A stretch of DNA of 41,747 nucleotides from Oscillospiraceae bacterium. GTDB taxonomy: Bacteria; Bacillota; Clostridia; Saccharofermentanales; Saccharofermentanaceae. The DNA lies in contig CADAIP010000019.1 of assembly GCA_902787975.1 (NCBI GenBank), positions 1-41,747 of the forward strand, read 5' to 3'. The notes below the pieces were generated by a model that was given only the letters and a program-made list of their open reading frames with translations, had not been told where the DNA came from and searched no databases. Below are positions 8,101-15,981 of the stretch, piece by piece (position 1 is the first letter of the stretch; every line of letters begins with the position of its first letter). Both the position numbers and the translations under genes were made by a program.

Positions 8101-8130
8101 GAGACTGTCTCGAACGAGGCAGTCTCTTTT
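8101..8130 (+). terminator. Terminator of the ribosomal operon after secY
   Basis: GAGACTG (8101-8107) pairs with CAGTCTC (8120-8126), extended inward by CTCG-aa-CGAG, and is followed by TTTT at 8127-8130. It lies 27 bases after the secY stop and ends the S10/spc transcript. Confidence 0.85.
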
Positions 8131-8133
8131 CCT

Positions 8134-8164
8134 TTGCGCATAAATCTGATTTAGGGACTATAAT
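8134..8164 (+). promoter_or_regulatory. Promoter of the DUF2974-like gene, -10 very close to the start codon
   Basis: TATAAT at 8159-8164 is a perfect -10 element; TTGCGC (8134-8139) is a possible -35 with a long 19-base spacer. Transcription would start about at the ATG at 8171, giving a leaderless or nearly leaderless mRNA. No Shine-Dalgarno site lies before that ATG. Confidence 0.5.
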
Positions 8165-8170
8165 GAAGTT

Positions 8171-9337
8171 ATGAGCAACCTTTTAGATTATCTGGCATGG
8201 AGGGGAGACCTTCCCCTTGAAAGAGATCCTTTCAACAGTGTTGATGCACTGCTTTTGTCATGCTTGTCCTATGTAGATTTCGCAGATGTCGCTCCGGGTA
8301 TGGGAGAGGGAAAGATAACTCTCGAAGAAGCTTCCGAAAGGTTCTTCACACTCCATTCTCCGGAAGAACTTTCACAGGATAAATCCTTTATCAACTTCGC
8401 ACCCTCGATGCTTAAGGCCCTGGCTGATTCGGACAGGTTCAAGGATGCTTACATACTTAATTATGTAAACGATACGGATATATCCCGTGAGATACAGTTT
8501 TCTGCAATTGAGGTCGATACATCTGACGGCGCGACTTTCATCTCATTCCGGGGAACAGATGACACCATTATCGGATGGAAGGAAGATTTCAACTTAAGCT
8601 TCATGACAGTTCCTGCTGAAGATGAGGCGGTAGCTTATCTGAAGAAAGTAACGGATGGAAAAAACAATATAGTAAGGATAGGCGGACATTCCAAGGGCGG
8701 ACATCTCGCAGTTTATTCTGCGGCTTTGGCAGATGACAAGCTAAATTCCAGAATCGAAAGCATATATAACTTTGACGGCCCGGGATTCAACCGTGACGCG
8801 ACGGAGTCTGAGAACTTCAGGAAGATACAGGGCAGGATCGTGAAGATGATTCCGGAAAGTTCCATCGTCGGAAGACTGTTATTCAATGCGACTGAACCTG
8901 TCATTGTAAGAAGCAATGAGACGGGAATAATGCAGCACAATCCTTTATCCTGGCAGCTTGAAGGTAAAGAGTTCGAGACAAGGGACTTCACGGATAAGAT
9001 AAGCGATCTTTTCGACGAGACAATGACAAAGTGGCTCGATGAGATGAGTTTTGAAGAAAGAAAAGTCTTTGTAGATGAGCTTTTCTCGGTTTTCGAAGCA
9101 TCCGGCTGCGAGAACTTAAGCATGCTTACAAAAGTTGGAGTCAAAGGGACCAGAGCCATGATCGGCAGAATGAAGGAGATCAAGAACGACTCCGGCGAAA
9201 AGGTAAGGACGCTTATGAAGATGTTTTTCGTAAACATAAACGTACTGAAAGACAGCGTCGTTAAAGAGAGGCTGGAAGAAAGTCCTATAAAGCTCGGAAT
9301 AGCAGCAAATATAAGCAAAAAGAACGGGAAGCAGTAA
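8171..9337 (+). CDS. DUF2974 (Mbeg1-like) alpha/beta hydrolase
   Basis: A 388-residue soluble protein without signal peptide. The nucleophile elbow GGHSKGGHLAV places the likely catalytic serine at residue 174, and SFRGTDDTIIGWKEDFNLSF just before it matches the lipase-like Mbeg1/DUF2974 family common in Clostridia. NFDGPGFN follows the elbow, also typical. The substrate is unknown; members are annotated as lipase-like, and I infer an esterase or lipase acting in the cytoplasm. It stands alone between the ribosomal operon and a convergent two-component pair. The start lies six bases after a perfect -10 element. Its stop codon is within the loop of a terminator hairpin (9323-9348). Confidence 0.8.
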   Translation: MSNLLDYLAWRGDLPLERDPFNSVDALLLSCLSYVDFADVAPGMGEGKITLEEASERFFTLHSPEELSQDKSFINFAPSMLKALADSDRFKDAYILNYVNDTDISREIQFSAIEVDTSDGATFISFRGTDDTIIGWKEDFNLSFMTVPAEDEAVAYLKKVTDGKNNIVRIGGHSKGGHLAVYSAALADDKLNSRIESIYNFDGPGFNRDATESENFRKIQGRIVKMIPESSIVGRLLFNATEPVIVRSNETGIMQHNPLSWQLEGKEFETRDFTDKISDLFDETMTKWLDEMSFEERKVFVDELFSVFEASGCENLSMLTKVGVKGTRAMIGRMKEIKNDSGEKVRTLMKMFFVNINVLKDSVVKERLEESPIKLGIAANISKKNGKQ

Positions 9338-9348
9338 AGCTTCCCGTT
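9317..9348. terminator. Bidirectional terminator between convergent genes
   Basis: AACGGGAAGC (9323-9332) pairs perfectly with GCTTCCCGTT (9339-9348) around the loop AGTAAA, which holds the stop codon of the rightward hydrolase gene. On the minus strand the hairpin is followed by CTTTTT, a good terminator for the leftward regulator-kinase operon; on the plus strand TATCTTAT follows, weaker. Confidence 0.8.
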
Positions 9349-9373
9349 TATCTTATATGATGGTGTCCTTATA

Positions 9374-11275
9374 TTATGTCTGTTGGGTGAGAACAGGGAA
9401 TGACAGTGACACTTTGAAGAGATCTCCATCTATATCGATCTTAAATGAGCCGCCCTGAAGTTCGGTCATGCTCTTGGCGATCGAAAGTCCGAGACCGTTT
9501 CCTTCCGTGTTTCTGGACTGGTCGCCTCTTACGAAACGCTCAACAAGTTCGTCAGCGCTGATATTGAGTTCTGCGCTCGAAGTGTTTTTGAATGTGGTGA
9601 CTGCCTGATTGCCTTGGACTTCAAGTGTCAGGTAAACTCTGGTTCCGGACTGTGCATACTTGCAGATGTTGTTCATGAGATTGTCGTAGATCCTCAACAT
9701 GCGTCTGCCGTCTGCCATGATCATTACCGGACCTTCAGGTGCCGTTGTTATAAGATTCAGGTTCGAAGCTTCGAGTTTCTCTTTGAATTCACCTGCGGTC
9801 TGAGATACGAAAGTTACTGCATCCAGAGGTGAGGGAACGATCTCAAGATTTCCCGTTGAAGCCTTGGAAGCTTCGACCAGATCTTCAATAAGTCTCTTAA
9901 GCTTTTCAGACTGTCTTACGACTACTTCGGAATATTCGCTCATCTTGGGGTCTGTAGGTTCAGTAGTGCCCATGAGTTGTGCGTAATTGATGATGGACGT
10001 AAGAGGTGTTTTGATGTCATGAGATACGTTAGTGATAAGTTCTGTCTTCATTCTCTCGGACTTCAGCTTCTCATCTACTGCAAGAGTAACGGAGTCTGCT
10101 ACGGCGTTAAGGTTAACTGCATGCTTTCTGAAGTCACCCCAGAGTCCCCTGGTGGATGTACGGTAAGAGATATCTCCCTTTGCCATCTTCTCGCCCGATT
10201 CTCTGAGCTTTCTCATCATGAGTGCAATGTAGAAGATAAGAGGGCAGAGGAAGAGCTTTTCAAGGAACCATCCCATGATCATTGTTTCTTCATCAGCTCT
10301 TGTACCAACTATGACGATGGCTTCGAAGATGGTTATCCCGACCATGATAAGTACAGTGCGCCATACGAGTGGGATTGCAAGGAGGCCCTTGATAATCCAG
10401 TAAATGCACTTGTAAACCAGTGTTCCCTTGATGAGTACATGACGTTTTACTCTTGAAGCAAAACTCATGCAAAGTCCCATCATAACATTAGCGAACACGA
10501 AGAATGCGAAAACAAATATCAGTGCTTCGAACAATCCGTTAGCTGTTCCTATGATTATGAACAGGGGTATGGTAAGGATGAGTGCTGCAGTGGCAAGAAC
10601 GTCGAAAGGAACTTTATCCAAGGGCCCCGGAATGACTTCTTCCGTACCGGGTCTTTTACCTGCAACGCACATGAGCGCGATAAATGCAGCGATTCCTGCG
10701 ATTACACATAAAGCGCCAATGGGGTATACAGCATAGCGGATACCGATGACAAAGTGGATTACCTGCTTATCAAACTCTGAATACTGCAGGAAGTGGGAAG
10801 GATCAGCATAAACCTCTATCGTAGCATTGACTACAACGTCATCAGGTTCCAAAAAAGATGCGCGCATATGCTTGAATGTTCCGTCCTTGCCGTATACAAG
10901 GTCAACATCATATGTATAGAGCACAGCATTTTCGTATTTGCCTGACTTGCCGGCAGATGCTTTTGCTTCATCAAAATCACGGGTAGATGCGATGTATTTA
11001 CCGTCTTTATCCGTGATCATGATGTTCATGCCTTCAACGGCGTAATGATCAATGCCGATAAGGTAGTTAGAGTTTTCCATCACCTTATACTCGAGGTAAT
11101 CCTCGCTCTTATATTTATAGAATTCCTCTTCGGAAATGCCGTATAAATCTTCCTGAATGCATGCTGCAGCAGCGCAAGTGCATGCCAGAACTGCGATCAT
11201 AAGGATGTTGATCATCAGGAAGAGCAGTGCCTTGCCCGGAACTGTCCTTAAAAACTGATTCTTCTTCTTTTCCAT
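9374..11275 (-). CDS. VanS-like sensor histidine kinase with many membrane segments
   Basis: A 633-residue kinase. A first membrane segment (about 15-39) precedes an external domain up to about 170. Several further hydrophobic segments run between 175 and 350, more than in the usual two-segment kinases. Then come a HAMP-like linker (KMAKGDISYRT), the phospho-acceptor box ITNVSHDIKTPLTSIINYAQ with His419, the N box DNLMNNICKYA and the G box EGNGLGLSIAKSM. It overlaps the regulator upstream by one base and is surely its partner. The signal is unknown; related VanS-like kinases often respond to envelope stress or antibiotics, which is inference here. Confidence 0.9.
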   Translation of the reverse strand: MEKKKNQFLRTVPGKALLFLMINILMIAVLACTCAAAACIQEDLYGISEEEFYKYKSEDYLEYKVMENSNYLIGIDHYAVEGMNIMITDKDGKYIASTRDFDEAKASAGKSGKYENAVLYTYDVDLVYGKDGTFKHMRASFLEPDDVVVNATIEVYADPSHFLQYSEFDKQVIHFVIGIRYAVYPIGALCVIAGIAAFIALMCVAGKRPGTEEVIPGPLDKVPFDVLATAALILTIPLFIIIGTANGLFEALIFVFAFFVFANVMMGLCMSFASRVKRHVLIKGTLVYKCIYWIIKGLLAIPLVWRTVLIMVGITIFEAIVIVGTRADEETMIMGWFLEKLFLCPLIFYIALMMRKLRESGEKMAKGDISYRTSTRGLWGDFRKHAVNLNAVADSVTLAVDEKLKSERMKTELITNVSHDIKTPLTSIINYAQLMGTTEPTDPKMSEYSEVVVRQSEKLKRLIEDLVEASKASTGNLEIVPSPLDAVTFVSQTAGEFKEKLEASNLNLITTAPEGPVMIMADGRRMLRIYDNLMNNICKYAQSGTRVYLTLEVQGNQAVTTFKNTSSAELNISADELVERFVRGDQSRNTEGNGLGLSIAKSMTELQGGSFKIDIDGDLFKVSLSFPVLTQQT

Positions 11276-11973
11276 TAGTTTCTCCCCTTCTCGATCTTAT
11301 AACCCTGGCCGAAGATAACTTTTATGTATCTCGGTTCATTGGGTGTGATCTCAACCTTTTCTCTAAGATGTCTGATATGTACCGCAACGGTGTTTTCGCC
11401 TGCTGACAAAGCGCTTTCGCCCCATACCTTGCTGTATATCTCTTTGGGCGAGAAGACTTTGCCGGGATATTCCATAAGCAGCTTTAATATGTCGAACTCT
11501 GTGGGGGTGAGGCTGACGGCATTTCCGTCTACCATAACTGTCTTGGTGGTGTCATCAAGTTCGATCCCGCCGACCGTAAGAAGTTCTTTGGCTGCAGTTC
11601 CTGAGCCGAGCTTAGTGTAGCGTCTGAGCTGTGATCCTACTCTTGCGGCAACCTCCAGGGGGTTAAAGGGCTTGGTGATATAATCATCAGCCCCTATGTT
11701 AAGTCCCAATATCTTGTCCTGGTCCTCTGACTTCGCGGTTAAGAGGATGATGGGCATATTGAACTTCTCCCTGATCTTTGCCATCGCTGTTATCCCGTCC
11801 ATTTGCGGCATCATGATATCCATCAGTATGAGATGTATGTCTTCCTTCTCAACAAGTTCTGTTGCTTCGACACCGTTAAATGCCTCGAAAAGTCTGTAAT
11901 CCGGATTCTGCAGGTAGATCTTCAGAGCGTTTACGATATCTTTGTCGTCATCACAAATGAGAATGTTATACAT
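11275..11973 (-). CDS. OmpR/VanR-family response regulator
   Basis: A 232-residue two-domain regulator. The receiver domain starts MYNILICDDDKDIV and has the phosphorylation site Asp52 in LMDIMMPQMDG and the conserved Lys in DDYITKPFNPLE. The C-terminal winged helix contains SLTPTEFDILKLLMEYPG and VAVHIRHLREKVE with the final FGQGYKIE. The frame is open 60 bases further upstream, but ATG 11973 is preferred because the receiver domain starts there and a G-rich ribosome site lies just before it. First gene of a leftward operon with the kinase. It likely binds the inverted repeat or nearby repeats in the gap up to 12117. Confidence 0.92.
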   Translation of the reverse strand: MYNILICDDDKDIVNALKIYLQNPDYRLFEAFNGVEATELVEKEDIHLILMDIMMPQMDGITAMAKIREKFNMPIILLTAKSEDQDKILGLNIGADDYITKPFNPLEVAARVGSQLRRYTKLGSGTAAKELLTVGGIELDDTTKTVMVDGNAVSLTPTEFDILKLLMEYPGKVFSPKEIYSKVWGESALSAGENTVAVHIRHLREKVEITPNEPRYIKVIFGQGYKIEKGRN

Positions 11974-12035
11974 GTTTTCCCCCCACACTGTTTCAAGATA
12001 ATGAAATTGTACGGATAAAAGCCTTAATATCAAAT

Positions 12036-12064
12036 GACTTAATTCCTTAAGATTTGATTAAGTC
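12036..12064. promoter_or_regulatory. Inverted repeat in the divergent promoter region
   Basis: GACTTAAT (12036-12043) is mirrored by ATTAAGTC (12057-12064), 13 bases apart, in the AT-rich gap between the leftward regulator gene and the rightward phosphatase gene. A regulator-binding site for one or both promoters is the simplest reading. No clear -35/-10 pair could be assigned. Confidence 0.35.
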
Positions 12065-12117
12065 TGCAAGTTTATGGCAAAATATCCCCTGAAAAAATAA
12101 TATAAGGTAAAAGATAA

Positions 12118-12666
12118 ATGCTGTACATAATAAGACACGGAAAAACTGACTGGAATCTTAAGCATAAGCTTCAGGGAAAGACGGATATCCCGCTAAATGA
12201 CATGGGCCGCGATATGGCTAAAGAAGCAGGGGAGCTCTATAAGGACATCAATTTTGATATCTGCTTTTGTTCGCCTCTGGTAAGAGCCAGAGAGACCGCC
12301 GAGCTCCTGCTTCAGGGAAGGGATATCCCCGTGATAATAGACGAAAGGCTTACAGAGATGGGCTTTGGTATCTATGAAGGCACCGAAAATGTTTTCGAAA
12401 AGCCTGAGTGTCCCGTAAGAGAACTTTTCTTTAATCCAGCATCCTATAAACCTGTCGGAGGTGCTGAAAGCCTTGAAAGTCTTATCTCCAGGACAGGTGA
12501 ATTCCTAAATGAAAAGGTCTGGCCGCTCATGGATGAAGGCAAGGATGTCCTGATAGTAGGTCATGGCGCCATGAATTCGGCGATCATCGGACAGATAAGG
12601 AATACTCCCCTTGAAAAATTCTGGGCTGAAGGCATCGAAAACTGCCGCCTGATAAAGCTCCTATAA
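12118..12666 (+). CDS. Histidine phosphatase family protein (phosphoglycerate mutase-like)
   Basis: A 182-residue soluble enzyme of the branch-1 histidine phosphatase fold. The phospho-histidine motif YIIRHGKTDWN has His7 as nucleophile; SPLVRARETAEL provides the second Arg; DERLTEMGFGIYEG the acid; and VGHGAMN the second catalytic His149. The length fits small phosphatases such as alpha-ribazole or broad-specificity sugar-phosphate phosphatases and not the longer glycolytic mutase. Nothing near it suggests cobalamin synthesis, so the substrate stays open. Single-gene unit, divergent from the two-component genes. Confidence 0.88.
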   Translation: MLYIIRHGKTDWNLKHKLQGKTDIPLNDMGRDMAKEAGELYKDINFDICFCSPLVRARETAELLLQGRDIPVIIDERLTEMGFGIYEGTENVFEKPECPVRELFFNPASYKPVGGAESLESLISRTGEFLNEKVWPLMDEGKDVLIVGHGAMNSAIIGQIRNTPLEKFWAEGIENCRLIKLL

Positions 12667-12671
12667 TAGGA

Positions 12672-12695
12672 GCGACCACCCCGAAGGGTGGCCGC
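12672..12695. repeat. GC-rich hairpin after the phosphatase gene
   Basis: GCG-a-CCACCC (12672-12681) pairs with GGGTGG-c-CGC (12686-12695) around a CGAA tetraloop. It lies six bases after the phosphatase stop and probably protects or ends that transcript, but there is no T run on either side. The remaining AT-rich gap to 12860 holds only a short TCGTTA/TAACGA inverted repeat (about 12827-12841). Confidence 0.45.
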
Positions 12696-12860
12696 AAATA
12701 TGGGGATAATAGGAATAGAAAAATGTCTTTGTTGATACTTGAAGTATAGTTTATTTAGACTTGTATTTCAATGACCTATATTAAATGTTGTATTAATGTA
12801 ATTTGAAAAGAATGTGAAGGTTTTTATCGTTATATTAACGAAATTTACACCTTATTCTCA

Positions 12861-14384
12861 TTATTGCGGCCGGCTTCCTCTATCACCTCCCGGAAAAGCA
12901 CCGGGATCACCGCCCGGCATCATTCCGCCGGGACCAAAACCTGAACCTCCGCCGGAGATATTGTCCTCAAGTACTATTGTCTCTTCGTAATCTCCTGCCG
13001 TAAATGTGTAGTTATCGCCCAAGACAAGCTCCGGACTGCTGATAAGCACTGTCTGGTAAGAACAATCTGCCGTTACCTTTATTATTTCATTTCCTGAAGA
13101 GTCCTTAACTGAAATCCCGGTCCCTTCGGACTGGCTTCCTGTATTTATAAGCATTGTACCCTGTGAAGCGCTTGTAAAGTTCGTTGCCATACCTGATGCA
13201 CCTGCCATTACTACTGTACCGCCCGTGATAACAGCACTTCCGTTGACATCCAGAGAACCGTTGCCGCTTCTGGTAGGACCCATAACAACAAGTGTTCCGC
13301 CCGTCATCTCGAATGAACCGTTGGAATCAATGCCGTCTCCTTCAGTTCTTACATGAATCTCACCGCCATTGATCACCAGTGTTGTGGCACTGTCTGCCTG
13401 CATTGTCTCACCAGATGGAGATACCGCATTTATTGCATCGTCTGATGAGACTATGGAGATGCTGCCGCCGTTAAGCGTTATGTTCCGGGCTTCTATGCCT
13501 TCGTAGGAATTTGTTATGTTTACCGTGCCGTCATCTATCTGAAGTGAGGAAACAGCTGTCAGGCCGTCATCTCCGGCGTTGATCGTTATATTTCCGGATG
13601 AGACGAAAATATATCCCTTTGACTCATCTTCATCGTTGTCAGACTGGATGCCGTCTTTTCCGCAGTTGATATTAACATCCGCATTCTGTACGGATACGGA
13701 ATCCTTTCCCTGAATGCCGTCCTTTTCACTTGTTACGGTAACAGTGCCGCCTGTGACCATGATGTCATCCTTGCCGACGATGCCGTGTCCGGTTGATTCG
13801 ACATTAAGAGATCCGGAACCGTTGATCGTAAGATCTGTTTTCGCGAAGATCGCACCGTCAACACTGTTGTCATCCTTGGAATCGAACTCGCCGGTGTTTG
13901 CCAGAAGGTTCTCTGTACCGTCTTCCAAAGTGATATAGACATTATCGGCATTAAGGCAGTAGAGGGCTGCATAATCGGATGACGTGATGTTTGCATTCTT
14001 CAGTATGATCCTTATATCATCTGAATCTCCGGCATCGACTACTATATATCCGTCATCCAGAGTTCCTGTGAATACATAAGTACCTTTGCCCTTGATCGTG
14101 ATTACAGAACCGTCAATCTGAACTGAAGATGAATCTGTTACTGCAGAAGAGCCTGTAAGTGTAATGGTCTCTGATTCCGTTTCATCGTAACCTGTCTCAA
14201 GGTCTTTATCCGTGAAAGCTTCTTCTGAGGTGATCGAAGTGGAGGCAGCAGTTGATTCCTGTGCCGAAGTGCTTATGGTATCTGATACCGAAGGTGATCC
14301 GGAACATGCTGTAAGTGTGGTGACAAAAAGTGCGCCTGCTGCAAGCATTGCCCAAATCTTATGATCTATCTTAAAACGTTTCAT
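12861..14384 (-). CDS. Secreted DUF4353-like repeat lipoprotein
   Basis: A 507-residue protein with a lipoprotein signal (MKRFKIDHKIWAMLAAGAL then TLTAC, lipid on the Cys at about 27), a Ser/Thr-rich linker and then a long run of short beta-strand repeats (for example TVTSEKDGIQGKDSVSVQ, NINCGKDGIQSDNDED, GSISIVSSDDAINAV) up to about residue 400. This matches the DUF4353 carbohydrate-binding-domain type, probably a right-handed beta-helix. The C-terminus is a Gly/Pro/Met/Asp-rich tail (FGPGGMMPGGDPGAFPGG). It is anchored outside the membrane. Last gene of the VTC-DUF4956 operon, with AAAGGAGA before the ATG. Ligand unknown; binding of sugar, metal or polyanion is possible. Confidence 0.8.
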   Translation of the reverse strand: MKRFKIDHKIWAMLAAGALFVTTLTACSGSPSVSDTISTSAQESTAASTSITSEEAFTDKDLETGYDETESETITLTGSSAVTDSSSVQIDGSVITIKGKGTYVFTGTLDDGYIVVDAGDSDDIRIILKNANITSSDYAALYCLNADNVYITLEDGTENLLANTGEFDSKDDNSVDGAIFAKTDLTINGSGSLNVESTGHGIVGKDDIMVTGGTVTVTSEKDGIQGKDSVSVQNADVNINCGKDGIQSDNDEDESKGYIFVSSGNITINAGDDGLTAVSSLQIDDGTVNITNSYEGIEARNITLNGGSISIVSSDDAINAVSPSGETMQADSATTLVINGGEIHVRTEGDGIDSNGSFEMTGGTLVVMGPTRSGNGSLDVNGSAVITGGTVVMAGASGMATNFTSASQGTMLINTGSQSEGTGISVKDSSGNEIIKVTADCSYQTVLISSPELVLGDNYTFTAGDYEETIVLEDNISGGGSGFGPGGMMPGGDPGAFPGGDRGSRPQ

Positions 14385-14410
14385 GTTGTTTCTCCTTTCA
14401 TTTCCGGGTG

Positions 14411-15091
14411 TTAAAGCTGGTCTGCGTTCTGCATCTGGTATTCCGCAAGGGAGATCTCGAGATTGCCGTTCCTTGTGCGGAGCTGATCTATGAATTCCTT
14501 CTCGATTGAAGGATCGGTGAGGACTATCTCATAACTGAGTTTATAGAGCGAACCCATATTGCTGGTCTTTACCTGTTTTAACTTGTAGGACTTAGTGTAT
14601 TTTCCGAGAAATTCATCGAATACATCAGAATAGTTAAGGTTTTCCGGGATCGTTATCTTAAGGATCTTACGGGTACTCTTTTTCCCGTCCGCCGAAAACC
14701 TTGAGTACATGAGTATCGCAAGACCTATGAGGCAGGTGAAGAGTGCTGCATATCCGATATATCCCATTCCCATGATGAGCCCCATTCCCATGACCGCGAA
14801 GATTGCGCCGATCTCTCTTGCCGTTCCCGGTGCCGACCTGAACCTTACGAGGCTGAACGTTCCGGCTACTGCAACGCCTGCACCGATATTGCCGTTGACC
14901 ATGAGGATGACTACGCAGATAACTGCCGGGAGTATCGCAAGCGTCATGATAAAACTCTTGGTGTAGTCATTGCGGTATGTGTGTATCAGGGCCATGATCC
15001 CGCCGAGCACAAGAGATACAAGGACGAGAATGATGAATACTAAAGGGGTTATTCCTGTTGAAGGAATTATCGAATTAAAAAGATTAAGCAT
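14411..15091 (-). CDS. DUF4956 membrane protein
   Basis: A 226-residue protein with about four hydrophobic segments in the first 130 residues and a soluble cytosolic part (about 140-226). The signature after the third segment, AGTFSLVRFRSAPGTAREIG, is typical of DUF4956, whose members carry a conserved VRFR stretch. The family is found beside VTC-domain and CotH or DUF4353 genes in many Firmicutes; its biochemical role is unknown. It overlaps the VTC gene by eight bases, with AAAGGAG just before the ATG, so the two are co-translated. I infer a membrane partner of the VTC-like enzyme, perhaps a channel or exporter. Confidence 0.82.
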   Translation of the reverse strand: MLNLFNSIIPSTGITPLVFIILVLVSLVLGGIMALIHTYRNDYTKSFIMTLAILPAVICVVILMVNGNIGAGVAVAGTFSLVRFRSAPGTAREIGAIFAVMGMGLIMGMGYIGYAALFTCLIGLAILMYSRFSADGKKSTRKILKITIPENLNYSDVFDEFLGKYTKSYKLKQVKTSNMGSLYKLSYEIVLTDPSIEKEFIDQLRTRNGNLEISLAEYQMQNADQL

Positions 15092-15809
15092 AGTAAACGC
15101 TCCTTTCCGGATATTGATCTGCTATTAATTGTTCTTTGTAGTAAGTTCCGTATTTTGAATAGGTGACTTTCCGTATGTTGTTCTCACTTAAGAAATGCGC
15201 CATCCACATAGGCATTGCGCCCGATATCTTTATCTCCATAAGTGTTGTGCCTGAAGGAAGAAGTGAGTGTCCCCATATATCGCTTCCGAGATCAAGTTCG
15301 GTATTTCTGGCGAGTATGTTCTCATCAAGTGTCAGTCTGAATCCCGGATCTTCCTTGTCGAAATATGCTTCGCGCTCGTAACTGATAAATGCCTTTGCCT
15401 CTATGCCTTCGTAAAACCTGAGGAAGTAATCTATCTCAGATGTAATCTGGTTCTTAAAAGGAATCTCTTTCCTTTTATCTATCCAGTCGCAGGCAGCCGT
15501 CTTGGGGATTGCAACACGTCTTTTATAGACGACGCTTTCAAACTTCTTTTTGATCTCGACGAAGACCGTATCACTCTCATCTGTTCTCTGATAGGACCTT
15601 ACTCTCAGCTTTTCTTTGTAGACCGGGTGATCCAGTGAATCTCTTATGAGCCTGAAGCTGTCCGTGTCGTAGTAGATGTTCCTGATCGTTGTCCTTCCGT
15701 ACTGATCAAGCACTAATCTGTCTTTCGTCTCTTCGAGAAGTTCTTTTTTCTGAGATGGCGTGAGAAAGAATTTATATTCATATCTTTCGAAAACATCCTG
15801 GTATGACAT
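15084..15809 (-). CDS. VTC-domain (polyphosphate polymerase-like) protein
   Basis: A 241-residue soluble protein with the tunnel-fold VTC domain. Visible family motifs are RYEYKFFL, IRNIYYDTDSFRLIR, KEKLRVRSY, FVEIKKKFESVVYKRR, RLTLDENI and LMEIKISGAMPMWM, then TYSKYGTYY at the end. The paired basic residues and acidic metal ligands match those of yeast Vtc4, which makes polyphosphate from ATP. Bacterial members are annotated as polyphosphate polymerases, mostly without biochemical proof. First gene of a leftward three-gene operon; GAGG lies 11 bases before the ATG. The promoter region is shared with a divergent two-component operon. Confidence 0.85.
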   Translation of the reverse strand: MSYQDVFERYEYKFFLTPSQKKELLEETKDRLVLDQYGRTTIRNIYYDTDSFRLIRDSLDHPVYKEKLRVRSYQRTDESDTVFVEIKKKFESVVYKRRVAIPKTAACDWIDKRKEIPFKNQITSEIDYFLRFYEGIEAKAFISYEREAYFDKEDPGFRLTLDENILARNTELDLGSDIWGHSLLPSGTTLMEIKISGAMPMWMAHFLSENNIRKVTYSKYGTYYKEQLIADQYPERSVYYA

Positions 15810-15852
15810 GTTTTTTTAACCTCGTTTAAGTTTGTTGCCCTAATCTTAGGGT

Positions 15853-15957
15853 GCAAACTTAAAACGGACTTTAAAGCAAACGAATGAAAATTGAGTGAAA
15901 GGAAACTGACACCGCAAACTGTTGAAATGGTAATATTTAATAAGCAAATGCGGTGTC
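15853..15957. promoter_or_regulatory. Repeat-rich divergent control region (VTC operon / two-component operon)
   Basis: The 172-base gap holds three copies of GCAAAC (15853, 15876, 15914) and a related GCAAAT at 15944. It also has two pairs of direct repeats with 11-base period (ACTTAAAA 15857 / ACTTTAAA 15868; GAATGAAA 15882 / GAGTGAAA 15893), and a perfect 9-base inverted repeat GACACCGCA (15908-15916) / TGCGGTGTC (15949-15957). Repeats of 11 bases on one face of the helix suit an OmpR-family dimer, so the adjacent regulator probably binds here. No consensus promoter could be placed with confidence. Confidence 0.5.
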
Positions 15958-15981
15958 TCATAAGTTATAAGAGGTATAAGT

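Noticed and set aside
8713..9429. Long minus-strand open frame opposite the hydrolase gene
   Set aside because: It is antisense to a well-supported gene and shows Ser/Leu-rich shadow composition without a recognisable domain.
12672..12695. Rho-independent terminator after the phosphatase gene
   Set aside because: The hairpin is strong, but neither strand has a T run after it; listed as a hairpin only.
13400..14000. Tandem DNA repeat or CRISPR-like array in the lipoprotein gene
   Set aside because: The repeats are short, degenerate protein repeats (beta-strand turns); no identical DNA repeat with regular spacers.
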